Below, in pieces: positions 17,645-25,339 of a stretch of DNA of 64,000 nt (its first letter is position 1; every line of letters begins with the position of its first letter). Below the pieces are notes generated by a model, which did not search any database, was not told where the DNA came from, and worked only from the letters and a program-made list of their open reading frames with translations. The position numbers and the translations under genes are program-made. Origin of the DNA: Gemmataceae bacterium. Its GTDB lineage: Bacteria; Planctomycetota; Planctomycetia; Gemmatales; Gemmataceae. The DNA is taken from contig SIAJ01000003.1 in NCBI GenBank assembly GCA_009691845.1, positions 1 through 64,000 of the forward strand. Reading direction: 5' to 3'.

Positions 17645-18820
17645 CTATTTCTTCTCAACCACCAACCGCGAAAGCAACGAGCCGACCCTCTGCGGTTCAA
17701 AGTCCGTCGCTATCAAGATCGTGTCCCCCTCGCCGCCAACCGTGATCTCTTCACCCGAAAATCGTTCCTGATAAATCTCTCGCAACCGCGTGGCTGCCTC
17801 CGCGCTCTTCTGGTCGATACGCACTTCCACGCGTTTCTCGGCAGGTTGCGGCAGCGAGATTGCCACAGTCCGCAGCCGATCGGCCGGGCCGATCAAATCG
17901 TCCCGGCCAGCCAAGGGGCTGCCCGGAAGCCAAGTGTAGGGTCGAATGTACTTGGCCCATTGGTCCGACAAAGCGACGAACCAAAACGAGGCATCCTCGG
18001 CAACTCGTTCTTTCATCAAACCCGTGAGCGGCGGCTTGAGGTGCCCGATTCCAGATCGTGGCTGCATCGGGATCGCCTCGAAATCGCGAGCCAGCAGCGT
18101 TCCGACGAGGACGCGGCTGTTCGGCGACCAGATCAACACCTCCGGTACGCCATTCGATTTCACGGCATGAAGCGTTCGGCCATCTTTCTTGAGAGGTGAG
18201 CCCTTGCGTTTTTTGACCAGCGCATCAAGGTCGTAAGACTCGCGCGTATGCACCGTCACGAACAATTGTGGTGGAAACGCCCCCCGTTCGAAGCCGATGC
18301 CGACTACCATTTGTTCGACATTCTTCAGCCCTACCCCGCTCGCACTATCGATTGCCTCAACCAGCGACCTGGGAAACCCGAGACGGGCGATCGCTTCGAC
18401 GGGATCCTTTTGCGCTTCAGGCCCCATTTTCTCTAGGAATGCGGGAAGCTGAATCGCGAGAATGGCCTCGCAGTTTTCTGGAACGTAGCCCAGACCGGGC
18501 ATCTCGGAAGGCTTGATTATCGCGTGCGAGGACGGATTCGAACTGGGGTTGTTTCGAAGCTTTCGCAAGTTGAGTTGATTGGCAATTACTCCCACAATGC
18601 CCATCGCGAGCATCACGCCGAGCACATAGAACGGCCAGCGAATTGGGACGTAGCGTGATGCCGGATAGGCCACTAAACGCTCGGGAAGTGGCAGACCTTC
18701 TGAGAGCGTTCGGCCAGCGGAAGAAAAGGACTCACCGCACCGAGAACAGGCCACACGGTCCGTTCCAGTCGTGTTCGCGACCATGGCATTGCAAAATGGG
18801 CAAGTCAGAACATCTGCCAT
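17645..18820 (-). CDS. Zinc-ribbon, single-pass membrane protein of unknown function
   Basis: A 391-residue protein. Residues 6-30 form a zinc ribbon (CPFCNAMV ... CSRCGESF). A membrane helix lies near residue 65 (YVLGVMLAMGIVGVIANQL). The remainder, about 300 residues, is a soluble domain with no motif I can name; it would lie on the far side of the membrane from the ribbon. The ATG at 18820 has AGGAG eight bases upstream. It is transcribed away from secA and ends 23 bp from the end of the yeaH gene, tail to tail. This domain plan (ribbon, helix, large extracytoplasmic domain) is often seen in planctomycete hypothetical proteins. Confidence 0.7.
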   Translation of the reverse strand: MADVLTCPFCNAMVANTTGTDRVACSRCGESFSSAGRTLSEGLPLPERLVAYPASRYVPIRWPFYVLGVMLAMGIVGVIANQLNLRKLRNNPSSNPSSHAIIKPSEMPGLGYVPENCEAILAIQLPAFLEKMGPEAQKDPVEAIARLGFPRSLVEAIDSASGVGLKNVEQMVVGIGFERGAFPPQLFVTVHTRESYDLDALVKKRKGSPLKKDGRTLHAVKSNGVPEVLIWSPNSRVLVGTLLARDFEAIPMQPRSGIGHLKPPLTGLMKERVAEDASFWFVALSDQWAKYIRPYTWLPGSPLAGRDDLIGPADRLRTVAISLPQPAEKRVEVRIDQKSAEAATRLREIYQERFSGEEITVGGEGDTILIATDFEPQRVGSLLSRLVVEKK

Positions 18821-18885
18821 CAACTCAACTCCTGTAAGTAAGTTTCATTATCGCAGGTACGACAAGAAAATTTTCGAGATTGCCC

Positions 18886-18912
18886 TTTACATTTAGTGTA
18901 CGTTAGTATACT
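18886..18912 (+). promoter_or_regulatory. Candidate sigma-70-type promoter for secA
   Basis: TTTACA (18886-18891) and TATACT (18907-18912) resemble -35 and -10 boxes. The spacer is 15 bases, a little short; TACTAT two bases later would give 17. This is an AT-rich patch in a GC-rich region, lying about 310 bp before the likely SecA start. Confidence 0.4.
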
Positions 18913-19225
18913 ATAAATGCATGGACGAATGGGTCGTCCTTCACTCTCTCTTCCTCGACTTTCTGGCCATACCGGCCAGGGTCCAATTCGGAGGAGCCAC
19001 TCGCCTCAATCCCAAGGAACTCCAATGACGCCTATCAACGCTACATCGCAATCCTCAATTGCGAACACTACTGGCAGCTGGTTCAGGAGAGATTCTGCCC
19101 GAATTCCGTCCAATCCTCCTGTGCGGGCTGTATTGAATCCACTTCCCGCCAAACTTACACTGACCCTTGTGTTTTCCTTGATTTTCTCGCCGAGACTGCT
19201 CGGCGACACCATAAGGCGGAACCTC

Positions 19226-22200
19226 ATGGCGACGGATACGAAGCTGGAAATGAATTTCCTGGAGAAGCTGGGAGAGAAATTCTCCAATCTCGGGGATGGC
19301 GTGGTCAAGGCAATGACCCGCGTCTTCGGTTCGAGCAACGAACGCTTCGTCCGAAAAATTGGCTTCATTGCCTCGTCATCACCAGACAAGCCGCACACCG
19401 TGATTCCAGGCTCGATTCTGGAGCAAGTCAATGCACTCGAATCGACGATGCAGGCCAAGACCGACGCCGAACTCAAGGAGTTGACGCCCCGATTCCGCGA
19501 ACGCCTCGCAGCAGGCGAGAACTTGGACGACTTTCTGCCCGAGGCCTTTGCTGCCTGTCGGGAAGGTGCCAAGCGTGCCAAGAACATGCGGCACTACGAC
19601 GTGCAGATCGTCGGTGGCGTCACATTGCACCGCGGAAATATCTCCGAGATGGTGACGGGCGAAGGCAAAACGCTAGTCGCGACTCTCGCAGCCTATCTGA
19701 ATGCGATCACCACCAACGGTGTGCACGTCGTGACGGTCAACGATTATTTGGCTCGCCGCGACTGCGAGTGGATGTTGCCGATCTTTCAATCCGTCGGCGT
19801 CACGGCCGGGTACATCCAGGCAGACATGGATCCGAGTGATCGCCGCAAGGCCTACGAATGCGACATCACTTACGGCACCAACAGCGAGTTCGGCTTCGAC
19901 TATCTCCGCGATAATATGAAGCCCGCCCGCTGGGACGACGAGCGATATCACCCCTTCTATCGCCAGGTGCAACGCAAGCTGAACTTTGCCATCATCGACG
20001 AAGTCGACAACATTCTGATCGATGAAGCCCGCACCCCGCTCATCATCTCCGGGCCCGCCTTCAGCGACGTGAAGCGTTATGAAGAAGCCGACAAGATCGC
20101 CCGGCAACTCGCCGACATGGAAGCAAAGACCCGTGCGGAACTCATTGCCGCTGGCACGCCTATTGATGCCCCTTTGAAACCCGGCGAAAAAACCCGCGAG
20201 ATGGGAGTTTATTTCGAGGTCAAGGAGAAGGAACGTTCGGTCCACCTGACCGATCGGGGCATCCGCGAGGCCGAGCGATTGGCCGGCGTGGAAAGCTTTT
20301 ACACGGCTGGGAACATGGAATGGCCGCACTTGATCGACAATGCGTTGAAGGCACATCACCTGTACCTCCGCGATCGCGATTACCTCGTCATCCCGAACCC
20401 GGAAACTCGGGAGATGAGCATCATCATCGTCGATACGCATACGGGCCGTGCCCTCTTCGGTCGCCAATGGAGCGACGGCTTGCACCAGGCCGTCGAGGCC
20501 AAGCACAAGAAGGAAGGCGTGCAGATAAAGCAAGAAACGCAGACCCTGGCGACGATCACGCTGCAGAACTTCTTCCGCATGTACCAAAAGCTGGCTGGCA
20601 TGACTGGCACGGCCATGACCGAAGCCAACGAATTCTGGAAAATCTACAAGCTCGATGTGATCGCGATTCCGACCAACAAGGTGATGAAGCGAATCAACGC
20701 CGCCGACCTCGTCTATCGAACGGACAAGGAAAAGTGGGACGCGATCATGAAGGAATTGGGCGAGATCCACGCAACAGGCCGGCCGATCTTGGTGGGCACG
20801 ACGGATGTCGCCAAGTCCGAAAAGCTGGCAGCGATGCTCAAACGTAAAGGCATCAAGTTCGAACTGCTCAATGCCAAGCCTGAAAACGTCGCACGCGAAT
20901 CGGAAATTGTCGCCCAGGCTGGGCGCAGGGGGGCCGTGACCATCGCCACGAACATGGCAGGCCGCGGCACGGACATCATTCTCGGCGGCAATCCAGAGAC
21001 CATGGCCTGGGCTCAACTCAAGGACAAATACCCAAGCGTGCTCGAAGTCCCCGAAGACCTTTGGAAGAACACGATTGAAGCCATCGAGACTAAGGAGCAA
21101 ACGAAGCCGATCGGCCGTGAAATCGCGGCCATGGGCGGCTTGCACATCCTCGGTACGGAACGTCACGATAGCCGGCGAATCGACAATCAGCTTCGTGGCC
21201 GCGCTGGTCGCCAGGGCGATCCCGGTTCATCGCGGTTTTATCTGTCACTGCAAGACGATCTCATGCGACTATTCGCCGGGGAATGGGTGAGCAATGTTCT
21301 CACTCGGCTCGGCATGCAGGAAGGCGAGGCGATCGAGTCCCGCATGGTGTCTCGTCGAATTCAGGGAGCCCAGAAGAAGGTCGAGGAATATCACTTCGAA
21401 TCACGAAAGAACCTCCTCGAATACGACGAGGTGATGGATGCTCAACGCAAGCGGACCTACGGCAAACGGCAAGAAATTTTGAACGATTCCAACTGCAAGA
21501 TCATGGTTCTGGAGATGATCGAGGAGCAAGTGGACTCGGCCGTGGATAGATTCCTGGACCCGAATTATGGGGCCGAGAGTTTTCGCGAGTTCGCGAGCAA
21601 TCGACTCGGAGTCGAGTTCGAGGAAGGTGACTTCCGCAATATCCGCGAGTTCGGTGAGGCGGACCGAATCGCCCGTGAAAAAGCACATCGATACATCCCC
21701 ACGGTGCTTCAGGAAGGCATCGACGAGAACCTGAGTACGGAGGAAGAAGAGAAGGATTGGAAGTGGCAGGAAATGACCCGGCTGGTGAATTCGAAGTACG
21801 GGCTCAAGTTCAAGGATTCCGATTTGAAAAAGGTCGGCCGTGAAGAGCTTTCGCAATTTCTTTTCGATCATGCCGCGAAAGCACTCGACGAAGTTGACCT
21901 GACCGAGGGAGCAAAATTCCTCGATCGAGCCTGGGGCGAGGCTTCACTTTGCGATTGGGCGCACACGAAGTTTCGCATCGACATGACGCCGGAAAATCTC
22001 GGGACCAAGGACGGAACCGAGGCGAAGGAGTACATTCTCGGGCAAATTCGTGCGGTCTATCGTCAGAAAGAAATCGACTTCCCTGTTCAGGTGGCCATGA
22101 GTTCGTTCATGGCCGAGAAATCCAGCGGAGTTGCCGGTCAGCAGCGTTATAACCGCGAAGGCCTATTTGCCTGGGCTCGCAACCGATTTTCCGAGCAAAC

Positions 22201-22972
22201 ACAGAACTTCACCGAAGAACAGTTTCGGAACGAGTCGCGAGCCACGCTTCGGGCTCTGCTCCAGAAAGTCAGCGAGGATGCGTACCCGACCGCGAACGAG
22301 TCGGAGATTGATGACCAGGTTGAACAAGCGATGTCCGGCACGCGGGCTGCGGAATCGGGAGATGCCCAGGAACTTGTCGACTGGATGAAGCAGACGTTCC
22401 AGATCGAAGTGAATACGAGCAAGCTGGTTGGGCAGAATGCGGAGCGTGTTCGCCAACTGCTTTGGTTGGCATACGACACCCGCTATCGCCCCGAGATGCA
22501 GCGCATGGAGAGGAACTTGCTGCTCGATCTTCTCGACGGCACCTGGAAGAACCACCTGCTGACGATGGATCACCTGCGGAACGTGGTCGGTTTGCGATCC
22601 TACGCCCAGGAAGACCCGAAGACGGTGTACAAGAAGGAAGGCATGGCCGAGTTCGGGCGTATGTGGGAAAACCTGAACGATCGGGTGACGGACACGGTCT
22701 TCCGCGTCGAGGATGCTCCAGAAGATGCAATGCAGGAAGCATTGTGGGCCGGGGCGGTTGCTTCGCAAGCTCAGGCCGTCACGATGTCCCAGGCGGCGAG
22801 AAATGTGCCGGCCAACGACAATCTCTCCCAGGCCACAACGAACGCGGCTGCGGAAAAGAAAGCCGAGCCAATCCGCAACATGGGCGAGAAAGTCGGCCGC
22901 AACGACCCCTGCCCTTGCGGCAGCGGCAAGAAGTATAAGAACTGCCACATGAAGCTGGCGTCGCCGCGGTGA
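19226..22972 (+). CDS. secA: Protein translocase ATPase SecA, with large C-terminal insertion
   Basis: SecA drives secretory proteins through SecYEG. Landmarks are the start [19 protein letters not shown], Walker A GEGKT (145-149), DEVD (258-261), [36 protein letters not shown], and a C-terminal zinc-binding SEC-C tail ([13 protein letters not shown]). At 1248 residues it is about 350 longer than E. coli SecA (901). Most of the excess lies between the [10 protein letters not shown] helix and [18 protein letters not shown], nucleotides about 21520-22490. The ATG at 19226 opens the usual N-terminus with AAGG nine bases upstream. The frame is open to 18917, and an ATG at 19025 also has a good AAGGA site. 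A hairpin follows at 22981, then waaA. Confidence 0.93.
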   Translation: MATDTKLEMNFLEKLGEKFSNLGDGVVKAMTRVFGSSNERFVRKIGFIASSSPDKPHTVIPGSILEQVNALESTMQAKTDAELKELTPRFRERLAAGENLDDFLPEAFAACREGAKRAKNMRHYDVQIVGGVTLHRGNISEMVTGEGKTLVATLAAYLNAITTNGVHVVTVNDYLARRDCEWMLPIFQSVGVTAGYIQADMDPSDRRKAYECDITYGTNSEFGFDYLRDNMKPARWDDERYHPFYRQVQRKLNFAIIDEVDNILIDEARTPLIISGPAFSDVKRYEEADKIARQLADMEAKTRAELIAAGTPIDAPLKPGEKTREMGVYFEVKEKERSVHLTDRGIREAERLAGVESFYTAGNMEWPHLIDNALKAHHLYLRDRDYLVIPNPETREMSIIIVDTHTGRALFGRQWSDGLHQAVEAKHKKEGVQIKQETQTLATITLQNFFRMYQKLAGMTGTAMTEANEFWKIYKLDVIAIPTNKVMKRINAADLVYRTDKEKWDAIMKELGEIHATGRPILVGTTDVAKSEKLAAMLKRKGIKFELLNAKPENVARESEIVAQAGRRGAVTIATNMAGRGTDIILGGNPETMAWAQLKDKYPSVLEVPEDLWKNTIEAIETKEQTKPIGREIAAMGGLHILGTERHDSRRIDNQLRGRAGRQGDPGSSRFYLSLQDDLMRLFAGEWVSNVLTRLGMQEGEAIESRMVSRRIQGAQKKVEEYHFESRKNLLEYDEVMDAQRKRTYGKRQEILNDSNCKIMVLEMIEEQVDSAVDRFLDPNYGAESFREFASNRLGVEFEEGDFRNIREFGEADRIAREKAHRYIPTVLQEGIDENLSTEEEEKDWKWQEMTRLVNSKYGLKFKDSDLKKVGREELSQFLFDHAAKALDEVDLTEGAKFLDRAWGEASLCDWAHTKFRIDMTPENLGTKDGTEAKEYILGQIRAVYRQKEIDFPVQVAMSSFMAEKSSGVAGQQRYNREGLFAWARNRFSEQTQNFTEEQFRNESRATLRALLQKVSEDAYPTANESEIDDQVEQAMSGTRAAESGDAQELVDWMKQTFQIEVNTSKLVGQNAERVRQLLWLAYDTRYRPEMQRMERNLLLDLLDGTWKNHLLTMDHLRNVVGLRSYAQEDPKTVYKKEGMAEFGRMWENLNDRVTDTVFRVEDAPEDAMQEALWAGAVASQAQAVTMSQAARNVPANDNLSQATTNAAAEKKAEPIRNMGEKVGRNDPCPCGSGKKYKNCHMKLASPR

Positions 22973-22980
22973 AATCGGCT

Positions 22981-23005
22981 CCCCCTCTCCGAAACTGAGA
23001 GGGGG
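22981..23005 (+). terminator. Hairpin between secA and waaA
   Basis: CCCCCTCTC and GAGAGGGGG pair perfectly over 9 bp around a 7-base loop, eight bases after the secA stop. No T run follows, so some read-through into waaA is possible. Confidence 0.6.
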
Positions 23006-23026
23006 GAACAAGAGGATGCTTGAACC

Positions 23027-24292
23027 GTGCTGTTGAACCTCGTCTACGGGTTTGCGATCCTCCTCTTGAGTCCCTGGCTGACTTACCGCTCCATCCGCAC
23101 CGGCCGCTATCGCCGAAACTTGCGGGAGAAATTCCTCGGCCGATCCACTGCCACCAGCGATCTCCGCCCCGCCATCTGGTTCCACGGCGTCAGTGTTGGC
23201 GAAGTTCACCTCCTGCGGCAACTCGTAAAGGCCTTCCGTGAACGGCATCCGGATTGGCGGGTCGTCGTCTCTTCCACAACGGACACGGGCCTGGCCGAAG
23301 CCCGAAAGCACTTCTCTGATCTGGAGGTGATCGCTTATCCATTCGATTTTTCGTGGGCCGTTCGCCGGACGATTCGCTCGATCTCGCCGATGTTGATTGT
23401 GCTGGCCGAGAGTGAATTGTGGCCGAATTTCCTGAGAGCGGCGAATCGGCTGCGCGTTTCGGTCGTGGTCGCCAATGGTCGGATGAGTCCTCGCTCGTTT
23501 CGGAGATATTCCAAATTGGCCGGGCTGGCTCGCAGGCTCTTCTTCAACCAGATTCGCGAGTTCGGCATGCAGTCCGAGATGTATGCGACAAACTTGCGAA
23601 ACCTGGGCGTGCAGTCCGTTCAAGTCACGGGCAATGTGAAATACGATGGCGTGCTGCTCGATCGCGAGAATTCACGGACGGCGGAACTTGGCAGGCAACT
23701 CGGTATCGAAACCGATGATCTGGTTTGGGTGGCTGGAAGCACGCACGATCCCGAGGAAAGAATCGTGTTGTCCGTGTTCTCACGCCTCCGCGAACGATTT
23801 CCGAGATTGCGGTTGATCCTCGTACCTCGTGCCCCCGAGCGTTTCGAAGAAGTGGCTCAGCTGATCGCAGCGGCCGGCCTCAGCCATGAACGTCGAAGTA
23901 AATGGCCGACGGATTCGACATCGCCGAGCGTGATCCTGATCGACACAATGGGAGAATTGGGCCCAGCCTGGGGCCTGGCCACGATCGGCTTCACGGGAGG
24001 ATCGCTTAACGACAAGCGTGGTGGGCAGAGTATGATCGAGCCGGCCGCGTTTGGTGTGCCAGTCTTGTTCGGGCCGCATACCTGGAACTTCAAAGACGCA
24101 GTGGCCGGCCTACTCGATTGCAAGGGTGCGATGCGAATAGCCGACGAAGGAGAACTGGAAAAAGAAGTCCTCCACTTAATCGAGGATCCGGAACTGCGGG
24201 TCGCCATGGGCCAGGCCGCTCGTTCGTTCGTGGTGAGCCAGCAGGGTGCGACGGTACGGACGCTGGATATGATGGACGCTGTGCTCGTTTGA
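23027..24292 (+). CDS. waaA: 3-deoxy-D-manno-octulosonic acid (Kdo) transferase
   Basis: WaaA (KdtA, family GT30) attaches Kdo to lipid A precursor at the inner membrane. The 421-residue protein has the expected N-terminal membrane anchor (VYGFAILLLSPWLTY). The GVSVGEV motif carries the catalytic Glu, and VLAESELWPNF, VTGNVKYDG and GFTGGSL are typical of the family. The length is normal. The start is a GTG at 23027; the ribosome site (AGAGG) is 12 bases away and so not ideal. Its presence argues for an outer membrane with lipid A. It lies 54 bp after secA, with a hairpin between them. Confidence 0.92.
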   Translation: MLLNLVYGFAILLLSPWLTYRSIRTGRYRRNLREKFLGRSTATSDLRPAIWFHGVSVGEVHLLRQLVKAFRERHPDWRVVVSSTTDTGLAEARKHFSDLEVIAYPFDFSWAVRRTIRSISPMLIVLAESELWPNFLRAANRLRVSVVVANGRMSPRSFRRYSKLAGLARRLFFNQIREFGMQSEMYATNLRNLGVQSVQVTGNVKYDGVLLDRENSRTAELGRQLGIETDDLVWVAGSTHDPEERIVLSVFSRLRERFPRLRLILVPRAPERFEEVAQLIAAAGLSHERRSKWPTDSTSPSVILIDTMGELGPAWGLATIGFTGGSLNDKRGGQSMIEPAAFGVPVLFGPHTWNFKDAVAGLLDCKGAMRIADEGELEKEVLHLIEDPELRVAMGQAARSFVVSQQGATVRTLDMMDAVLV

Positions 24293-24293
24293 C

Positions 24294-24321
24294 GTTCGAA
24301 CCAGCGGCTCGAACGCTAAAC
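24294..24321. repeat. Palindromic intergenic repeat, GGCTCGAACGCTAAAC family, copy 2
   Basis: GTTCGAACC-agc-GGCTCGAAC, then GCTAAAC. It matches the element at 932-959, with one changed stem base. It starts just after the waaA stop codon and ends two bases before the next start codon. Confidence 0.7.
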
Positions 24322-24322
24322 A

Positions 24323-25228
24323 ATGCAGGATCACGCCAAGCCAAAAATGCAACCGCCAATCGCCTATCAAAACGGTAGTTTTCTTGAGACCAACCGCGTC
24401 AGCATCCCTTTACAAGATGCAGGGTTCCTCTGGGGGGCGACTGTTGCCGATCGAATTCGAACCTTTCGAGGCAAGCTGTTTCGGCTCGAAGATCACATCG
24501 CACGTTTCCGCGAGAATTGCGAGCGGGCCTACATTCATTTTCCCGAAAGCGACGAGACGCTTTTCGAAATCTCGCATCGATTGGTGAACGAAAACTACGA
24601 CAGCCACGAGCTTTCGCTGACCTGGCTGGCGACACCCGGAATATCGACCGGCTTTGCGTCCTCGGACGACATGCGTATTCCCACACGCATCGCCTACACC
24701 CAGCCAATTTTGCCAATCTCTTACAAGAAGCTACTTACAGACGGGGCGACACTAATCACGACGCCAGCAAGCCTGGACGTCGATCCCTCGATCAAGCATC
24801 GCAGCCGGCTGGCCTGGTGGATCGCTCAGCAAGGCATTCGCGAGACTGATCCGCGAGCGGAGCCACTCTTTGTTGACTTGGGCAGCGACACAGTTCTAGA
24901 AACCCCGACAGCAAATCTTCTGCTCGTTCTGGACGGAACCCTAACTTCACCCGCGAAAGGGACTGTACTGGAGGGCATTAGCTTGAAAGTAGTCGAGGAA
25001 CTTTGTGCCGCGATGAGCATTCCGTTCGAGCAACGTCGTGTTCTACGAGGCGAATTGAAGAGTGCATCCGAGGCGATACTGACGAATACCACCTACTGCC
25101 TCGCCGGGGTTGCGCGGATCGATGAGCACATCTTCCCGCATTCCCGACCCATGCTGAGTTCCTTGCAGTCTGCCTGGCGAGCCTTGGTTGAATCGGATCT
25201 TATGTGCGAGAAGAGCGTTCAACGGTAG
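24323..25228 (+). CDS. Class IV aminotransferase / aminodeoxychorismate lyase-like protein
   Basis: A 301-residue PLP enzyme of fold type IV, the group with branched-chain aminotransferase, D-amino acid transaminase and aminodeoxychorismate lyase. The PLP lysine is in DVDPSIKHRSRLAWW (Lys158). ETPTANLLLV and the Gly-rich start YQNGSFLETNRVSIPLQDAG are also typical. IKH-x-x-R is the form seen in aminodeoxychorismate lyase (PabC), which makes 4-aminobenzoate for folate. No pabA or pabB is adjacent, so the exact activity is open. The ATG at 24323 follows the palindrome closely; Met9 is an alternative start. Confidence 0.75.
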   Translation: MQDHAKPKMQPPIAYQNGSFLETNRVSIPLQDAGFLWGATVADRIRTFRGKLFRLEDHIARFRENCERAYIHFPESDETLFEISHRLVNENYDSHELSLTWLATPGISTGFASSDDMRIPTRIAYTQPILPISYKKLLTDGATLITTPASLDVDPSIKHRSRLAWWIAQQGIRETDPRAEPLFVDLGSDTVLETPTANLLLVLDGTLTSPAKGTVLEGISLKVVEELCAAMSIPFEQRRVLRGELKSASEAILTNTTYCLAGVARIDEHIFPHSRPMLSSLQSAWRALVESDLMCEKSVQR

Positions 25229-25339
25229 ACGTAGCCCTACGTCGGTCCTAGAGTTGTGTGTACCTGATGAAGGCCGCCGAGCGCTGGAGTGCGTTCAGGC
25301 GACGACGTTGTTCTCTCCCGACCTCGTTGGATCTCGCGA

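Noticed and set aside
19673-21166. Long minus-strand open frame (497 codons) opposite secA
   Set aside because: It runs antisense to strongly conserved SecA sequence, has no recognisable domain and is explained by high GC at third codon positions.
22163-23623. Minus-strand open frame of 486 codons opposite the secA end and waaA start
   Set aside because: It covers two real genes and a hairpin; no homology or ribosome site.
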